Positions 17,883 through 26,407 of a stretch of DNA of 64,000 bases are shown piece by piece (the stretch's first letter is position 1; each line of letters opens with the position of its first letter). The stretch is from positions 124,001-188,000 of the forward strand of contig CAVVOF010000006.1 of NCBI GenBank assembly GCA_963749905.1, given 5' to 3'. The notes beneath the pieces are model-generated. The model did not search any database. It had not been told where the DNA came from and was given only the letters and a program-made list of their open reading frames with translations. The position numbers and the translations under genes are program-made. The DNA is from UBA10649 sp963749905. Lineage in GTDB: Bacteria; Actinomycetota; Actinomycetes; S36-B12.

Positions 17883-19765
17883 TCTCCGAGGACCACGCGC
17901 ACGAGCGCGTCGACGGATGCGTCAAGGTCGCCGGTCCCGTGCAGCACGAGCTCGGGCGACACCGGCGGCTCGTAGTCCTGACCGACACCGGTGAGGTTCG
18001 GCAGCGTGCCCTGGGCAGCCTTGGCGTACAGGCCCTTGGTGTCGCGCTCGGCAACCACGTCGAGCGGGGTGTCGACGTAGACCTCGATGAAGTCGCCCGG
18101 CGCGAACAGGTCGCGCGCGGCCCGACGGTCGACCGATGAACGGCGAGACGAGGGCGATGAACACGACCAGACCGGCATCGCGCATCAGCTTGCCCACCTC
18201 GGCGACGCGGCGCACGTTCTCCGCACGGTCCTCCGGGGTGAAGCCGAGGTCCTTGTTCAGGCCGTGCCGCACGTTGTCGCCGTCGAGCACGTAGGTGTGC
18301 ACGCCCAGGGCATGCAGCTTGCGCACGGCCGCGTCGGCGATGGTGGACTTGCCCGCGCCGGAGAGGCCGGTCAGCCAGACCACCTTGCGCGTCGTGGCCC
18401 ATCAGCAGGCGTCGCGCGTCCTCGTCGACGGCGTAGTCGTGCCGCTGGACGTTCGTGGACCGGCGCATGGCATGGCGCACCATGCCCGCGGCGACGGTGT
18501 CGGCGGTGACGCGGTCGACCAGCAGGAAGCCGCCGGTGTCGCGCACCAGCGAGTAGGCGTCCATCGGCACCGGCTTGTCGGTGGCCACCTCGACGCGGCC
18601 GATGTCGTTCATCTCGAGGATGCGCGCCGCGTGCTCATGCCCGGCGACGACGTCGAGCCGGTGCCGGACGTTGGTGACGGTGGCGGGCACCGACCGCGAG
18701 CCGGAGACGAGCAGGTACGACCGACCGTGGGCCAGCGGCTCCTCGCCGAGCCAGACCATGTCGACGGCGAAGCGGTCGGCCGGCTGCAGCAGGTCGCCGG
18801 TCGCCCCGGCGATGACGTCGCCGCGGGTGACGTCGACCTCGTGGTCGAGCGTGATGGTCACGGCCTGCGCCGGTGTCCGCACGATCGAGGTCGGCGATGT
18901 GGCCGTCGACGTGCAGGTCGTAGGTGACGATGCGGTCGACGTTCGCAGTGCGGCCGGAGTCCGCGATCAGGACCTTGTCGCCGCGGGCGACGCTGCCGGA
19001 GACGACGGTGCCCGCGTAGCCGCGGAAGTTGCCCTCGGCACGCACGATGAACTGCACCGGGAAACGGAACGGCTTGGCCACCACTTCGGCTCCGGCGCGC
19101 CCCTCGAGCGGCTCCCAGACCTCGAGCGCCTCGAGCAGGGTCGGTCCGTGGTACCAGGGCATGTTGTCCGCGCGCATGGTGATGTTGTCGCCGGTGACGG
19201 CGCTCACCGGGATCGAGATGACCTCCGGCACGTCGAGCCGCGCCGCGGTCGTGCGCACGATGCCGGTGACCTCCTCGAAGGTCGCATGCTCGTAGCCGAC
19301 GAGGTCCATCTTGTTCACCGCGACGATGACGGTCTTGACGCCCATCAGCGCGCAGATGGTCAGGTGGCGGTGCGTCTGCGGCCGGACGCCGCGAGCCGCA
19401 TCCACCATCAGCACGGCGACGTCGCCGTTGGACGCAGCGACGGCCATGTTGCGCGTGTACTGCTCGTGTCCCGGGGAGTCGGCCACCAGCACCCGGCGCC
19501 CGTTGGGCAGGTTCATGTGCCGGTAGGCGACGTCGATGGTGATGCCCTGCTCGCGCTCGGCCTCGAGGCCGTCGGTCAGCAGGGAGTAGTCGATCTCGCC
19601 GACCGGGATGGTCGAGCCGCCACGGCGGGTGCGCCGCGCGTACTCGAGGGTGTCGATCGGCACGGAGTTGGTCTCGGCCAGCAGCCGCCCGATGAGGGTG
19701 GACTTGCCGTCGTCGACCGAGCCGCAGGTGACCAGGTGCAGGACGGGGGTGAGTGTGCCGGCCAC
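17879..19765 (-). CDS. cysNC: Bifunctional sulfate adenylyltransferase large subunit / APS kinase (frameshifts)
   Basis: Makes PAPS from sulfate with CysD: the N-terminal GTPase (CysN) drives ATP sulfurylase and the C-terminal kinase (CysC) phosphorylates APS. CysN shows GSVDDGKSTLIGRLL, DSPGHEQYTRN and NKMDLVGY, then two beta-barrel domains. CysC starts near 18395 with VVWLTGLSGAGKSTIADA and has DGDNVRHGLNKDLGF. Three apparent one-base insertions (about 18885, 18393 and 18139) break the chain of about 628 residues; all catalytic motifs survive on both sides. No stop lies between the two enzymes, so a fused CysNC is likely, as in mycobacteria. The GTG start overlaps the cysD stop by one base. 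Confidence 0.92.
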
Positions 19766-20697
19766 TAGAAGTAGCCCTCCTTCTTCTTGCCCTCCATGGA
19801 CTCCGACCCGCCCTCGCCGTCGATCAGCCGACCCGAGCGCTCCGAGTACTTGGCCCCGGCCATCTCCGCGACGAGCTGCTCCATGGTGTCGGCCGTGGAC
19901 TCGACCGCGCCGGTGAGCGGGTAGCAGCCGAGGGTGCGGAACCGCACGGTGCGCAGCTGCGGGGTCTCGCCCTCGTTCAGGGGCAGGCGGTCGTCGTCGA
20001 CCATGATCAGCGTGCCGTCGCGCACCACGATCGGACGCGGCTTGGCGAAGTACAGGTCCGGGATCGGGATGGCCTCGCGCTGGATGTACTTCCAGACGTC
20101 GAGTTCGGTCCAGTTGGACAGCGGGAAGACGCGCATCGACTGGCCGGGCGCCAGCTGGGTGTTGGCGGTACGCCAGAACTCGGGGCGCTGCTTGCGGGGA
20201 TCCCACTGGTGGCCGGGCTCGCGCAGGCTGAAGATGCGCTCCTTGGCGCGGCTGCGCTCCTCGTCGCGGCGGGCGCCGCCCACGGCCGCGTCGAAGCCGT
20301 ACCGGTCCAGGCCCTCGCGCAGGGCGACCGTCTTCATCAGCCGGGTGTACTCGTGCGTGCCGTGGGTGAACGGAGTGATGCCCTGCTCGATGGCCTCGAC
20401 GTTCTGGGCGATCCGCAGGTCCAGCCCGAGCTCGGCGGCGCGGCGGTCGCGGAACTCGATCATCTCGCGGAACTTCCAGCCCGTGTCGATGTGCATGACC
20501 GGGAACGGGATCGGCGCCGGTGCGAAGGCCTTGATGGCCAGGTGCAGCAGGACGGACGAGTCCTTGCCGATGCTGTAGAGCAGCACGGGGTTCTTGAAGG
20601 CGGCGGCCGTCTCCCGGTAGATGTGGATGGCCTCGGCCTCGAGCTCGTCGAGTACCGCGTCGTAGGGCACCGACGCGATCGTCGTGGCGGTGGTCAC
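19765..20697 (-). CDS. cysD: Sulfate adenylyltransferase small subunit
   Basis: ATP sulfurylase subunit that joins sulfate to ATP, forming APS. The 310-residue protein belongs to the PAPS-reductase/ATP-pyrophosphatase fold: LLYSIGKDSSVLLHLAIKAF holds the SGGKDS-type loop, and GGARRDEERSRAKERIFS and VFPLSNWTELDVWKYI are family hallmarks. I chose the GTG at 20697 because AGGAAAGGAA lies just upstream; an upstream in-frame ATG would add 13 residues unlike the family. It is transcribed ahead of cysNC and behind the oxygenase-like gene, with a 105-base gap at 20698-20802 that could carry its own promoter. Confidence 0.96.
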   Translation of the reverse strand: MTTATTIASVPYDAVLDELEAEAIHIYRETAAAFKNPVLLYSIGKDSSVLLHLAIKAFAPAPIPFPVMHIDTGWKFREMIEFRDRRAAELGLDLRIAQNVEAIEQGITPFTHGTHEYTRLMKTVALREGLDRYGFDAAVGGARRDEERSRAKERIFSLREPGHQWDPRKQRPEFWRTANTQLAPGQSMRVFPLSNWTELDVWKYIQREAIPIPDLYFAKPRPIVVRDGTLIMVDDDRLPLNEGETPQLRTVRFRTLGCYPLTGAVESTADTMEQLVAEMAGAKYSERSGRLIDGEGGSESMEGKKKEGYF

Positions 20698-20802
20698 GAT
20701 TCGTTCCTTTCCTGTGGGCACTGCTCGGGCGAGCACTGCTCCGTGGGCACTGGGCCCCTGCTCCCGGCCGTCGACCGGGACCTGATCACGAGTGGTGGCG
20801 TC

Positions 20803-21627
20803 CTAGGCCTCCGAGTAGACCTCCATGGCGGGCCCAGCGGACAGGCTGCCGTCTCCGAACGACGGATCCGCACCCTGGGCGGCGATGGCGGCGGCCCGGG
20901 CGTCGCGCTTGGCCTGGGCCAGCGCCTCGCCCTCGGCCAGCACGGCCGGGTCGATCGGCGGGTTCTCCACGCGCGGGCGACCGTTCTTCGCGGTGATGTA
21001 CGCGTCCAGGTCGGGACCGCACTCGTACGAGGTGATCAGGCAGTAGCGGGCCTCGCTGCCGGGGTGCCACACCGCGTGCCACAGCCGCTGCGTGTCGATG
21101 ATCGCCTGCGCGCCGGCGGGCAGCGGGATCCGCGTCTCGGTCGACGGATCGTCGCGGTCCTCGCGCAGGATCATGTAGGTGTCGGGATCGTCGGTGAGGT
21201 TGAAGAAGGCCCGGACGATCCAGCCGGTGCCCTCGGGATTCAGGCGGTTGTTGTCGTCCCGATGCAGGTTGTACAGCGCCTCACCGTACGAGTTCGGCTG
21301 GAGCTCGATGACCCGGCAGCGGCCGATGTTGGCGCCCGGCTCCTCGGCCCGTGCCGTCAGCCGGGGGGCGACGGCCACGTTCGCCTCGACCCAGACGCCG
21401 TCCTTGTCGGTCTTCGCCGGGGTGTGATTCCAGAAGCCGTTGCACTCCATGTCGCCGTAGGCGCTGGCCAGCGGCGCGAACCGGGTGTCGCCGGACGACT
21501 TCCAGTCGACGAAGGTGAGGTCCTCCCACTCGCGGGGGTCCGCGGACTGGTCGTACGCGTCGAGGATGACGTATCCGGTCTCCTCGAAGATCGGAAGCGT
21601 CACGTAGTCGTCCGGATTCATGGGCAT
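20803..21627 (-). CDS. Putative Fe(II)/2-oxoglutarate oxygenase-like protein
   Basis: A 274-residue cytoplasmic protein of uncertain family. The central region carries NLHRDD (about 140), then GWIVRAFFNLTDDPDTYM, and later IIDTQRLWHAVWHPGSEARYCL. The H-x-D...H...R spacing over roughly 60 residues fits the double-stranded beta-helix oxygenases that bind iron and 2-oxoglutarate, such as aspartyl-hydroxylase-like enzymes; this is pattern recognition, not a confirmed hit. The Ala-rich tail looks disordered. The ATG at 21627 has AAGGA ten bases upstream; an ATG two codons later is possible. It sits directly before cysD on the same strand, so a role in sulfur chemistry is an inference from context. 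Confidence 0.5.
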   Translation of the reverse strand: MPMNPDDYVTLPIFEETGYVILDAYDQSADPREWEDLTFVDWKSSGDTRFAPLASAYGDMECNGFWNHTPAKTDKDGVWVEANVAVAPRLTARAEEPGANIGRCRVIELQPNSYGEALYNLHRDDNNRLNPEGTGWIVRAFFNLTDDPDTYMILREDRDDPSTETRIPLPAGAQAIIDTQRLWHAVWHPGSEARYCLITSYECGPDLDAYITAKNGRPRVENPPIDPAVLAEGEALAQAKRDARAAAIAAQGADPSFGDGSLSAGPAMEVYSEA

Positions 21628-21634
21628 AAGTCTG

Positions 21635-22492
21635 TCATCCTTCCGCGGCAAGTCCCGAATCCGCCGCGTTCGTCGGACGGCGTGAGACGTCGTAGGCCGT
21701 GACGTAGAGCACGACCGCCGCCGCCACCGCCGCATTGAGGGACTCCGCGCGGCCGGGCATCGGGATGCGGACCAGCACGTCGGCCGCCTCGAGGGCCTGC
21801 TCACTGGCCCCGTGCGCCTCGGAGCCGATCAGCCACATCGTCTTCCGGCACACCATCCGGGCGGCGGCCGCCTCGAACAGGTCCTCGTCGCCCTGTCCCG
21901 TCGTGACGGCGAGGGCGCGCCCACTGCGTCGGCAGGCGTCGAGGACCTCGTCGAGGGAGACGTCGCGGGCCACCGGGAGGTGGAAGAGCGAGCCGGCGGT
22001 GGCGCGGACCACCTTGCCGTTGTGCGGGTCGGCGGACCCGGCGGTCAGGATCACGCCGGCAGCTCCGGCCGCGTCGGCCGTGCGGATCACGGTGCCGACG
22101 TTGCCCGGGTCGCTGACCCCCTCGAGGATCACGACGGGCGCGGGCTGCTGGAGGAGGAGGTCGAGGTCGACCGGCGCGAGCTGGTCGCAGACCGCGAGCA
22201 CCCCCTGGGGATGCTGCGTCTCGCCCATCGCCGCAAGCACGCTGGCCGATGCCGTCGTCACCCGCACACCGCGCGCCTGCGCGTCCTGCCCGAGCTCGGA
22301 AACGGCGGCGCCGGCGTCGTCAGCCACGAACAGGTCATGGATGACGACACCGGCGTCGAGAGCGCTCCGGACCGCTTGCGGCCCCTCCACGAGGAAGTGG
22401 CCGGACTTGCGTCGCCCCTGACGGCCGTGCAGCGCCCGGACCGCCTTGACGCGGTCGGACGCTGGCGACGTCAGTGCAGGGGCGGCAGCCAA
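21635..22492 (-). CDS. TrmH/SpoU-family RNA 2'-O-methyltransferase
   Basis: Methylates a ribose in rRNA or tRNA using SAM. The protein of about 285 residues starts with a substrate-binding domain (VRALHGRQGRRKSGHFLVEGPQAV, like L30e) and then the SPOUT knot: ILEGVSDPGNVGTVIRTADAAG (motif 1), LIGSEAHG (motif 2) and IPMPGRAESLNAAVAAAVVLY (motif 3). No ATG is available; the TTG at 22492 is my best choice, and a slightly earlier start overlapping rplT is possible. It follows rplT by ten bases, the usual actinobacterial position between rplT and pheS. Confidence 0.92.
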   Translation of the reverse strand: MAAAPALTSPASDRVKAVRALHGRQGRRKSGHFLVEGPQAVRSALDAGVVIHDLFVADDAGAAVSELGQDAQARGVRVTTASASVLAAMGETQHPQGVLAVCDQLAPVDLDLLLQQPAPVVILEGVSDPGNVGTVIRTADAAGAAGVILTAGSADPHNGKVVRATAGSLFHLPVARDVSLDEVLDACRRSGRALAVTTGQGDEDLFEAAAARMVCRKTMWLIGSEAHGASEQALEAADVLVRIPMPGRAESLNAAVAAAVVLYVTAYDVSRRPTNAADSGLAAEG

Positions 22493-22502
22493 CGGGCGCG
22501 GG

Positions 22503-22871
22503 TCAGGCAGCGGTCGCGGGCAGTGCGCCGCGGGCCACGTCGACCAGCGTCGCGAATGCGGGGGCGTCGTTGACGGCGAGCTCGGCGAGCATGCGACGGT
22601 CGACCTCGACACCAGCGGCCTTGAGGCCCTGGATGAAGCGGTTGTAGGTCATGCCGTTGGCGCGGCACCCGGCGTTGATGCGCTGGATCCAGAGCCGGCG
22701 GAAGTCACCCTTGCGGGTGCGACGGTCCGCGTAGGCGTAGACCATCGAATGGGTGACCTGCTCCTTGGCCTTGCGGTACAGGCGCGAACGCTGACCGCGG
22801 TAGCCGGACGCGCGCTCGAGGACCTCGCGACGCTTCTTGTGTGCATTGACTGCGCGCTTGACGCGTGCCAT
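22503..22871 (-). CDS. rplT: 50S ribosomal protein L20
   Basis: Binds 23S rRNA early in large-subunit assembly. The 122-residue protein begins MARVKRAVNAHKKRREVL and contains the L20 signature YADRRTRKGDFRRLWI followed by INAGCRANGMTYNRFI. The length is normal. It lies 48 bases after rpmI in the infC-rpmI-rplT group, which in many bacteria is controlled by L20 or by a leader upstream of infC. The gene is intact. Confidence 0.98.
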   Translation of the reverse strand: MARVKRAVNAHKKRREVLERASGYRGQRSRLYRKAKEQVTHSMVYAYADRRTRKGDFRRLWIQRINAGCRANGMTYNRFIQGLKAAGVEVDRRMLAELAVNDAPAFATLVDVARGALPATAA

Positions 22872-22919
22872 CTCGTTCTCCTGTGGTGAGTCTGGTGCGG
22901 ACGGTGGGGGAAGGGAGGG

Positions 22920-23114
22920 TCAGCGACCCAGAAGGCGCTTGACCTTCTTGACGTCGGCCGGCGCGACGACGACGTCGGCCTCCAGCTTGCGCGTGCGCTT
23001 GCTGGACTTGACCTCCATGAGGTGGCGGCGGTTGGCCTGCTCGTGGGTGATCTTGCCCGAGCCGGTCACCTTGAACCGCTTCTTCGCACCGCTGTGCGTC
23101 TTCTGCTTCGGCAT
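22920..23114 (-). CDS. rpmI: 50S ribosomal protein L35
   Basis: A small basic protein of the large ribosomal subunit. The true product is the 64-residue form starting MPKQKTHSGAKKRFKVTGSGK; longer in-frame starts upstream do not match the family. TGSGKITHEQANRRH and a basic C-terminus KVKRLLGR are typical. It sits 85 bases after infC and 48 before rplT. Nothing unusual is seen. Confidence 0.98.
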   Translation of the reverse strand: MPKQKTHSGAKKRFKVTGSGKITHEQANRRHLMEVKSSKRTRKLEADVVVAPADVKKVKRLLGR

Positions 23115-23199
23115 CTCTTGTCCTCGATCTGTGCGGACCCGGCCGGTGGACCGGGAGTCTGGGTGAGCCAACGGCTCGTCGTGCGGGTGGTGCGTGCGG

Positions 23200-23784
23200 T
23201 CAGGCGCTCTCGGCCTCGGGAACCTCTTCCGAGTCGCCGTCGGCGGTCGCCTTGGAGCGGACCACGTCGGACTTCTTCCGGTGCGGCGCCAGGACCATGA
23301 TCATGTTGCGTCCGTCCTGCTTGGGCGTCGCCTCGACGAACCCGAGCTCGGTGACGTCCTCGGCCAGCTTCGCCAGCAGCCGGAGCCCCAGCTCGGGCCG
23401 GCTCTGCTCGCGACCGCGGAACATGATCGTGATCTTGACCTTGTCCCCCGCCTTCAGGAACCGCACGACGTGACCCTTCTTGGTCTCGTAGTCGTGCTGG
23501 TCGATCTTCGGGCGGAGCTTCATCTCCTTGATGACCGTGTGCGTCTGGTTCCGGCGTGACTCGCGCTCCTTGAGCGCGGCCTCGTACTTGAACTTGCCGA
23601 AGTCCATGAGCTTGCAGACGGGCGGCTTGGCCATGGGGGCCACCTCGACGAGGTCGAGATCCGCCTCGAGTGCCAGGCGCAGGGCGTCCTCGATGCGGAC
23701 GATCCCGACCTGTTCGCCGTTGGGTCCGACCAGGCGGACCTCGGGCACGCGAATCCGGTCATTGATCCGTGGTTCGACGCTGAT
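23200..23784 (-). CDS. infC: Translation initiation factor IF-3, ATC start
   Basis: Binds the 30S subunit, prevents premature 50S joining and checks the start codon. The 194-residue product has the N-domain EPRINDRIRVPEVRLVGPNG, LMDFGKFKYE, and the C-domain TVIKEMKLRPKID and VKITIMFRGRE. There is no ATG, GTG or TTG at the conserved N-terminus. The codon at 23782-23784 is ATC, preceded by GAGGAGG at four bases, so initiation at ATC (ISVEPRIND) is by far the best reading. Rare initiators on infC are known to support self-regulation by IF-3. A short acidic tail (SEEVPEAESA) is ordinary. Confidence 0.96.
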   Translation of the reverse strand: MSVEPRINDRIRVPEVRLVGPNGEQVGIVRIEDALRLALEADLDLVEVAPMAKPPVCKLMDFGKFKYEAALKERESRRNQTHTVIKEMKLRPKIDQHDYETKKGHVVRFLKAGDKVKITIMFRGREQSRPELGLRLLAKLAEDVTELGFVEATPKQDGRNMIMVLAPHRKKSDVVRSKATADGDSEEVPEAESA

Positions 23785-23867
23785 GGCGCCTCCTCGCTTC
23801 GCTAACGGGTGACCCGCTCCGGGAAGGCAGAAGGCCCTCGGCGCGGCGCGCACGAAGGCCTCGGTAG

Positions 23868-23899
23868 GGCACGCGCGAACCGTCGCCGGTTGGCGTGCC
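23868..23899 (-). promoter_or_regulatory. Stem-loop in the infC leader
   Basis: GGCACGC pairs with GCGTGCC around an inner stem AACCG-GCGA-CGGTT, about 85 bases before the infC start. A direct repeat of CCGAGGCCTTC/CCGAGGGCCTTC follows between it and infC. Leader structures that control infC-rpmI-rplT are common, but this one matches no model I can name. Confidence 0.35.
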
Positions 23900-24008
23900 G
23901 TGACCTGCGTGACCTGTGGTGCAGGGCGGTCAGCAGGTGGGAGTCGAGGACCCCGCTTGCGCGACCCGGGTTCCGAACCCGGATCAGTCGAGTGGAAGGG
24001 TACCAGTC

Positions 24009-24368
24009 ATGAGCGAGATGCCCGAAATCGCGACCGCCCCGGACGGCCGGCTCGACATCGCGGACGTCCCCGCCGTCGAGGTGGTCCTGACGGTGGCCAT
24101 GCACCTGATGTCGGCGGCCGCGGTGGCGTGCGGCCTCGCCGAGGAGGAGGACGGCCGGCCGGCGCCTGCGGCCGACCTGGCCGAGGCCCGGATCCTGATC
24201 ACCGCGCTCGCCGGGCTGGTCACGTCGGCGGCGCCGCTCGTCGGCTCGATGCATGCCGCTCCCCTGCGCGACGGGCTGCAGGCGCTGCAGCGCGCCTTCC
24301 GGGAGGCGTCCGTCGTCCCGGATCCGCCCGGGATGGGCCCGGGCGAGGACCTGACCGGCCCCGTATAG
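24009..24368 (+). CDS. DUF1844 family protein
   Basis: A 119-residue protein with an acidic start and a conserved helical core: DIADVPAVEVVLTVAMHLMSAAAVACGL, then DLAEARILITALAGLVTSAAPL and a helix ending LQALQRAFREAS. This is the DUF1844 pattern, found divergent from or beside infC in many Actinomycetota. The function is unknown. The ATG at 24009 has GGAAGGG eight bases upstream. It diverges from infC across a gap of 224 bases (23785-24008) that must hold both promoters and the infC leader. Confidence 0.85.
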   Translation: MSEMPEIATAPDGRLDIADVPAVEVVLTVAMHLMSAAAVACGLAEEEDGRPAPAADLAEARILITALAGLVTSAAPLVGSMHAAPLRDGLQALQRAFREASVVPDPPGMGPGEDLTGPV

Positions 24369-24413
24369 GCGTGTGCTCGCGGGGGGTTGGCGGCCGCGAG
24401 TAGGGTCCGAGCC

Positions 24414-26381
24414 ATGGTGCGCGAATCGCTCAGCCGGGGTACTCAGGTCGGCATCGTCGCGGCGTCGGCCGCGGCGCCCATGACGTTCACCCGCTCCCTA
24501 TCCGAACGGACGTGGCTCGACCAGGGCCTGATCACGGGCCTGGCCACCGGCACGCACTTCCTGCTGACCGTCGTCGCCCAGGACGGCATCGACGTCGTCG
24601 GCGAGGCGCTGTCCACGGCGCTGCCGCTGCCCGCCTCCTGGAGCCAGGAGCGACGCGAGCACGCCGCCACCCTGCTGGTCGACCTGGCCGTGATTCCCGT
24701 CGGCTTCGGCGTCGTCGCCCTGATCGGGTACCGGGATGACGAGTCCAACGTCCGCGCGCTCGTCCGGCAGGCCGGTTGGCGGTTCGCCGTCACCGGCACC
24801 CTCGCCTCCCTCCTCGCCGCGGGCCACGGCACCCTCGGCCTGTTCGACCGCGCCATCGGGGCCGACGGCCGCATCGCCCGGCTGCCGATCGGCATCCCGA
24901 TCGGCGTCGGCACCGCGCTGGCCGTCGAGAAGTGGCGCCAGCGCGACACCCCGCCCGACCAGATCGCGGACCCGGCCCGGTCCAACCCGCTGCTCGGACT
25001 GGCGGCCGGCGCCGGCATCGTCGGCGTGCTCGCCGGCGGCGCGCTCGCCGAGGGCTGGACGGCGCGTCAGCTGGCCTCCGTCGGCAGTCGGGTCTTCCCG
25101 GGCTCCGAGGCGACGTGGCGACGCGGGATGCACGCGGTCTCGCTCTCCCTCCTCGCCCTTGGGACGCACACGCTGTGGAACATGGCCATGCAGAAGATCG
25201 AGGCGGGCACCACCACGTACGAGGAGGGCATGGACGACTCGGCCTCCGGCGTCTGGACCAATCCGATGGTCAGCGGGGACCCGGCCAGCCTGGTGTCGTG
25301 GGAGGGACTCGGCCGCGAGGGCCGACGCCACGTGGTCACCTACGTGCGCCCCGAGGTCACGGCGGACACGCCGCGGACCTTCGAGGGCAAGGAGCTCAAG
25401 GACCTGTCCATCGCGACGATCATGCAGGAGCCGCCGCGGGCCACCCCGATCGTCGTCTTCGTCGGGCTCGACAACGCCCCGACCGAGCGGGAGCGCGTCG
25501 ACCTCGCGCTCGCCGAGATGGACCGCACCGACGCGTGGTCGCGGTCGCTCATCATGCTCGTCTCCCCCACCGGCACCGGCTACGTCAACTACGTGGCCAC
25601 CGCCGTCGCCCAGTACCTCACCCGTGGCGACGTCGCCACCGTCACCCTGCAGTACTCCAAGCGCCCGTCCCCCCTGTCTCTGGGCAAGACCCAGGGCGCC
25701 AAGGAGCAGAACCGGCTGCTCTGGCTGCGCATCCTCGAGCGGGTCCGCATGATGCCGCCCGACCAGCGTCCCCGCGTCGTCGTCTTCGGGGAGTCGCTCG
25801 GCGCGCTCACCAGCCAGAACCCCTTCGTCGACTGGGGCACCGTCGGGCCGGAGGCGCTCGGTATCGATCGCGCCCTGTGGATCGGGACGCCCGAGGGCAG
25901 TTCCTGGCGACGGGAGCTGGTCGGCCCGGATCGACCCGACGTGGACAAGTCGAGCTTCGCCGTGGTCAACGACTACGAGCAGTTCTGCGAGATCCCGGCC
26001 CAGGAGCGGGAGCAGATCCGCTACGTCCTGCTCAGCCACGACAACGACGGCGTGACCAAGTTCGGCGCCGGCCTGATGACACATCGGCCGGACTGGCTGG
26101 GCGACCGGCGGCCGCAGATGCAGGAGGTGCCCGGGCGTTCGCCTCGCGGCGTCCCGGCGTCCATGCGGTGGCGCCCGGTCACCACGTTCTTCCAGTTGCT
26201 CGTCGACATGAAGAACGCCCAGATCCCGGGGGCGTACCGGGCCTGGGCGCACGACTACCGACCGGACCTGCCCGAGTTCATCCGGGACGTCTACGGGCTC
26301 GAGTGCTCGCCCGAGCAGATGGACCGGGTCAAGGACGCCTGCCAGCAGCGCGAGGAGTTCCGGGAGTCCGTCTTCAGCTGA
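24414..26381 (+). CDS. Membrane alpha/beta-hydrolase (Abhydrolase_9-like)
   Basis: A 655-residue protein with about four N-terminal membrane segments (for example LITGLATGTHFLLTVVA, LAVIPVGFGVVALIGY, LLGLAAGAGIVGVLAGGAL) and a large C-terminal domain. That domain includes IVVFVGLDNAPTERERV, SPTGTGYVNYVATAVAQYL and the nucleophile elbow RVVVFGESLGALTSQ at about residue 465, with the serine in GESLG. This matches the actinobacterial Abhydrolase_9 family of membrane hydrolases of unknown substrate. Later histidines (LLSHDND, THRPDW) may complete the triad. It follows DUF1844 by 45 bases on the same strand and converges with sseB. Confidence 0.85.
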   Translation: MVRESLSRGTQVGIVAASAAAPMTFTRSLSERTWLDQGLITGLATGTHFLLTVVAQDGIDVVGEALSTALPLPASWSQERREHAATLLVDLAVIPVGFGVVALIGYRDDESNVRALVRQAGWRFAVTGTLASLLAAGHGTLGLFDRAIGADGRIARLPIGIPIGVGTALAVEKWRQRDTPPDQIADPARSNPLLGLAAGAGIVGVLAGGALAEGWTARQLASVGSRVFPGSEATWRRGMHAVSLSLLALGTHTLWNMAMQKIEAGTTTYEEGMDDSASGVWTNPMVSGDPASLVSWEGLGREGRRHVVTYVRPEVTADTPRTFEGKELKDLSIATIMQEPPRATPIVVFVGLDNAPTERERVDLALAEMDRTDAWSRSLIMLVSPTGTGYVNYVATAVAQYLTRGDVATVTLQYSKRPSPLSLGKTQGAKEQNRLLWLRILERVRMMPPDQRPRVVVFGESLGALTSQNPFVDWGTVGPEALGIDRALWIGTPEGSSWRRELVGPDRPDVDKSSFAVVNDYEQFCEIPAQEREQIRYVLLSHDNDGVTKFGAGLMTHRPDWLGDRRPQMQEVPGRSPRGVPASMRWRPVTTFFQLLVDMKNAQIPGAYRAWAHDYRPDLPEFIRDVYGLECSPEQMDRVKDACQQREEFRESVFS

Positions 26382-26407
26382 CCGGACGCTCCGGCGAACC
26401 GGCTCGG

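Noticed and set aside
17879..19765. Separate cysN and cysC genes
   Set aside because: There is no stop codon or start signal between the two domains once the local insertion at about 18393 is repaired. A fused CysNC is common in Actinomycetota.
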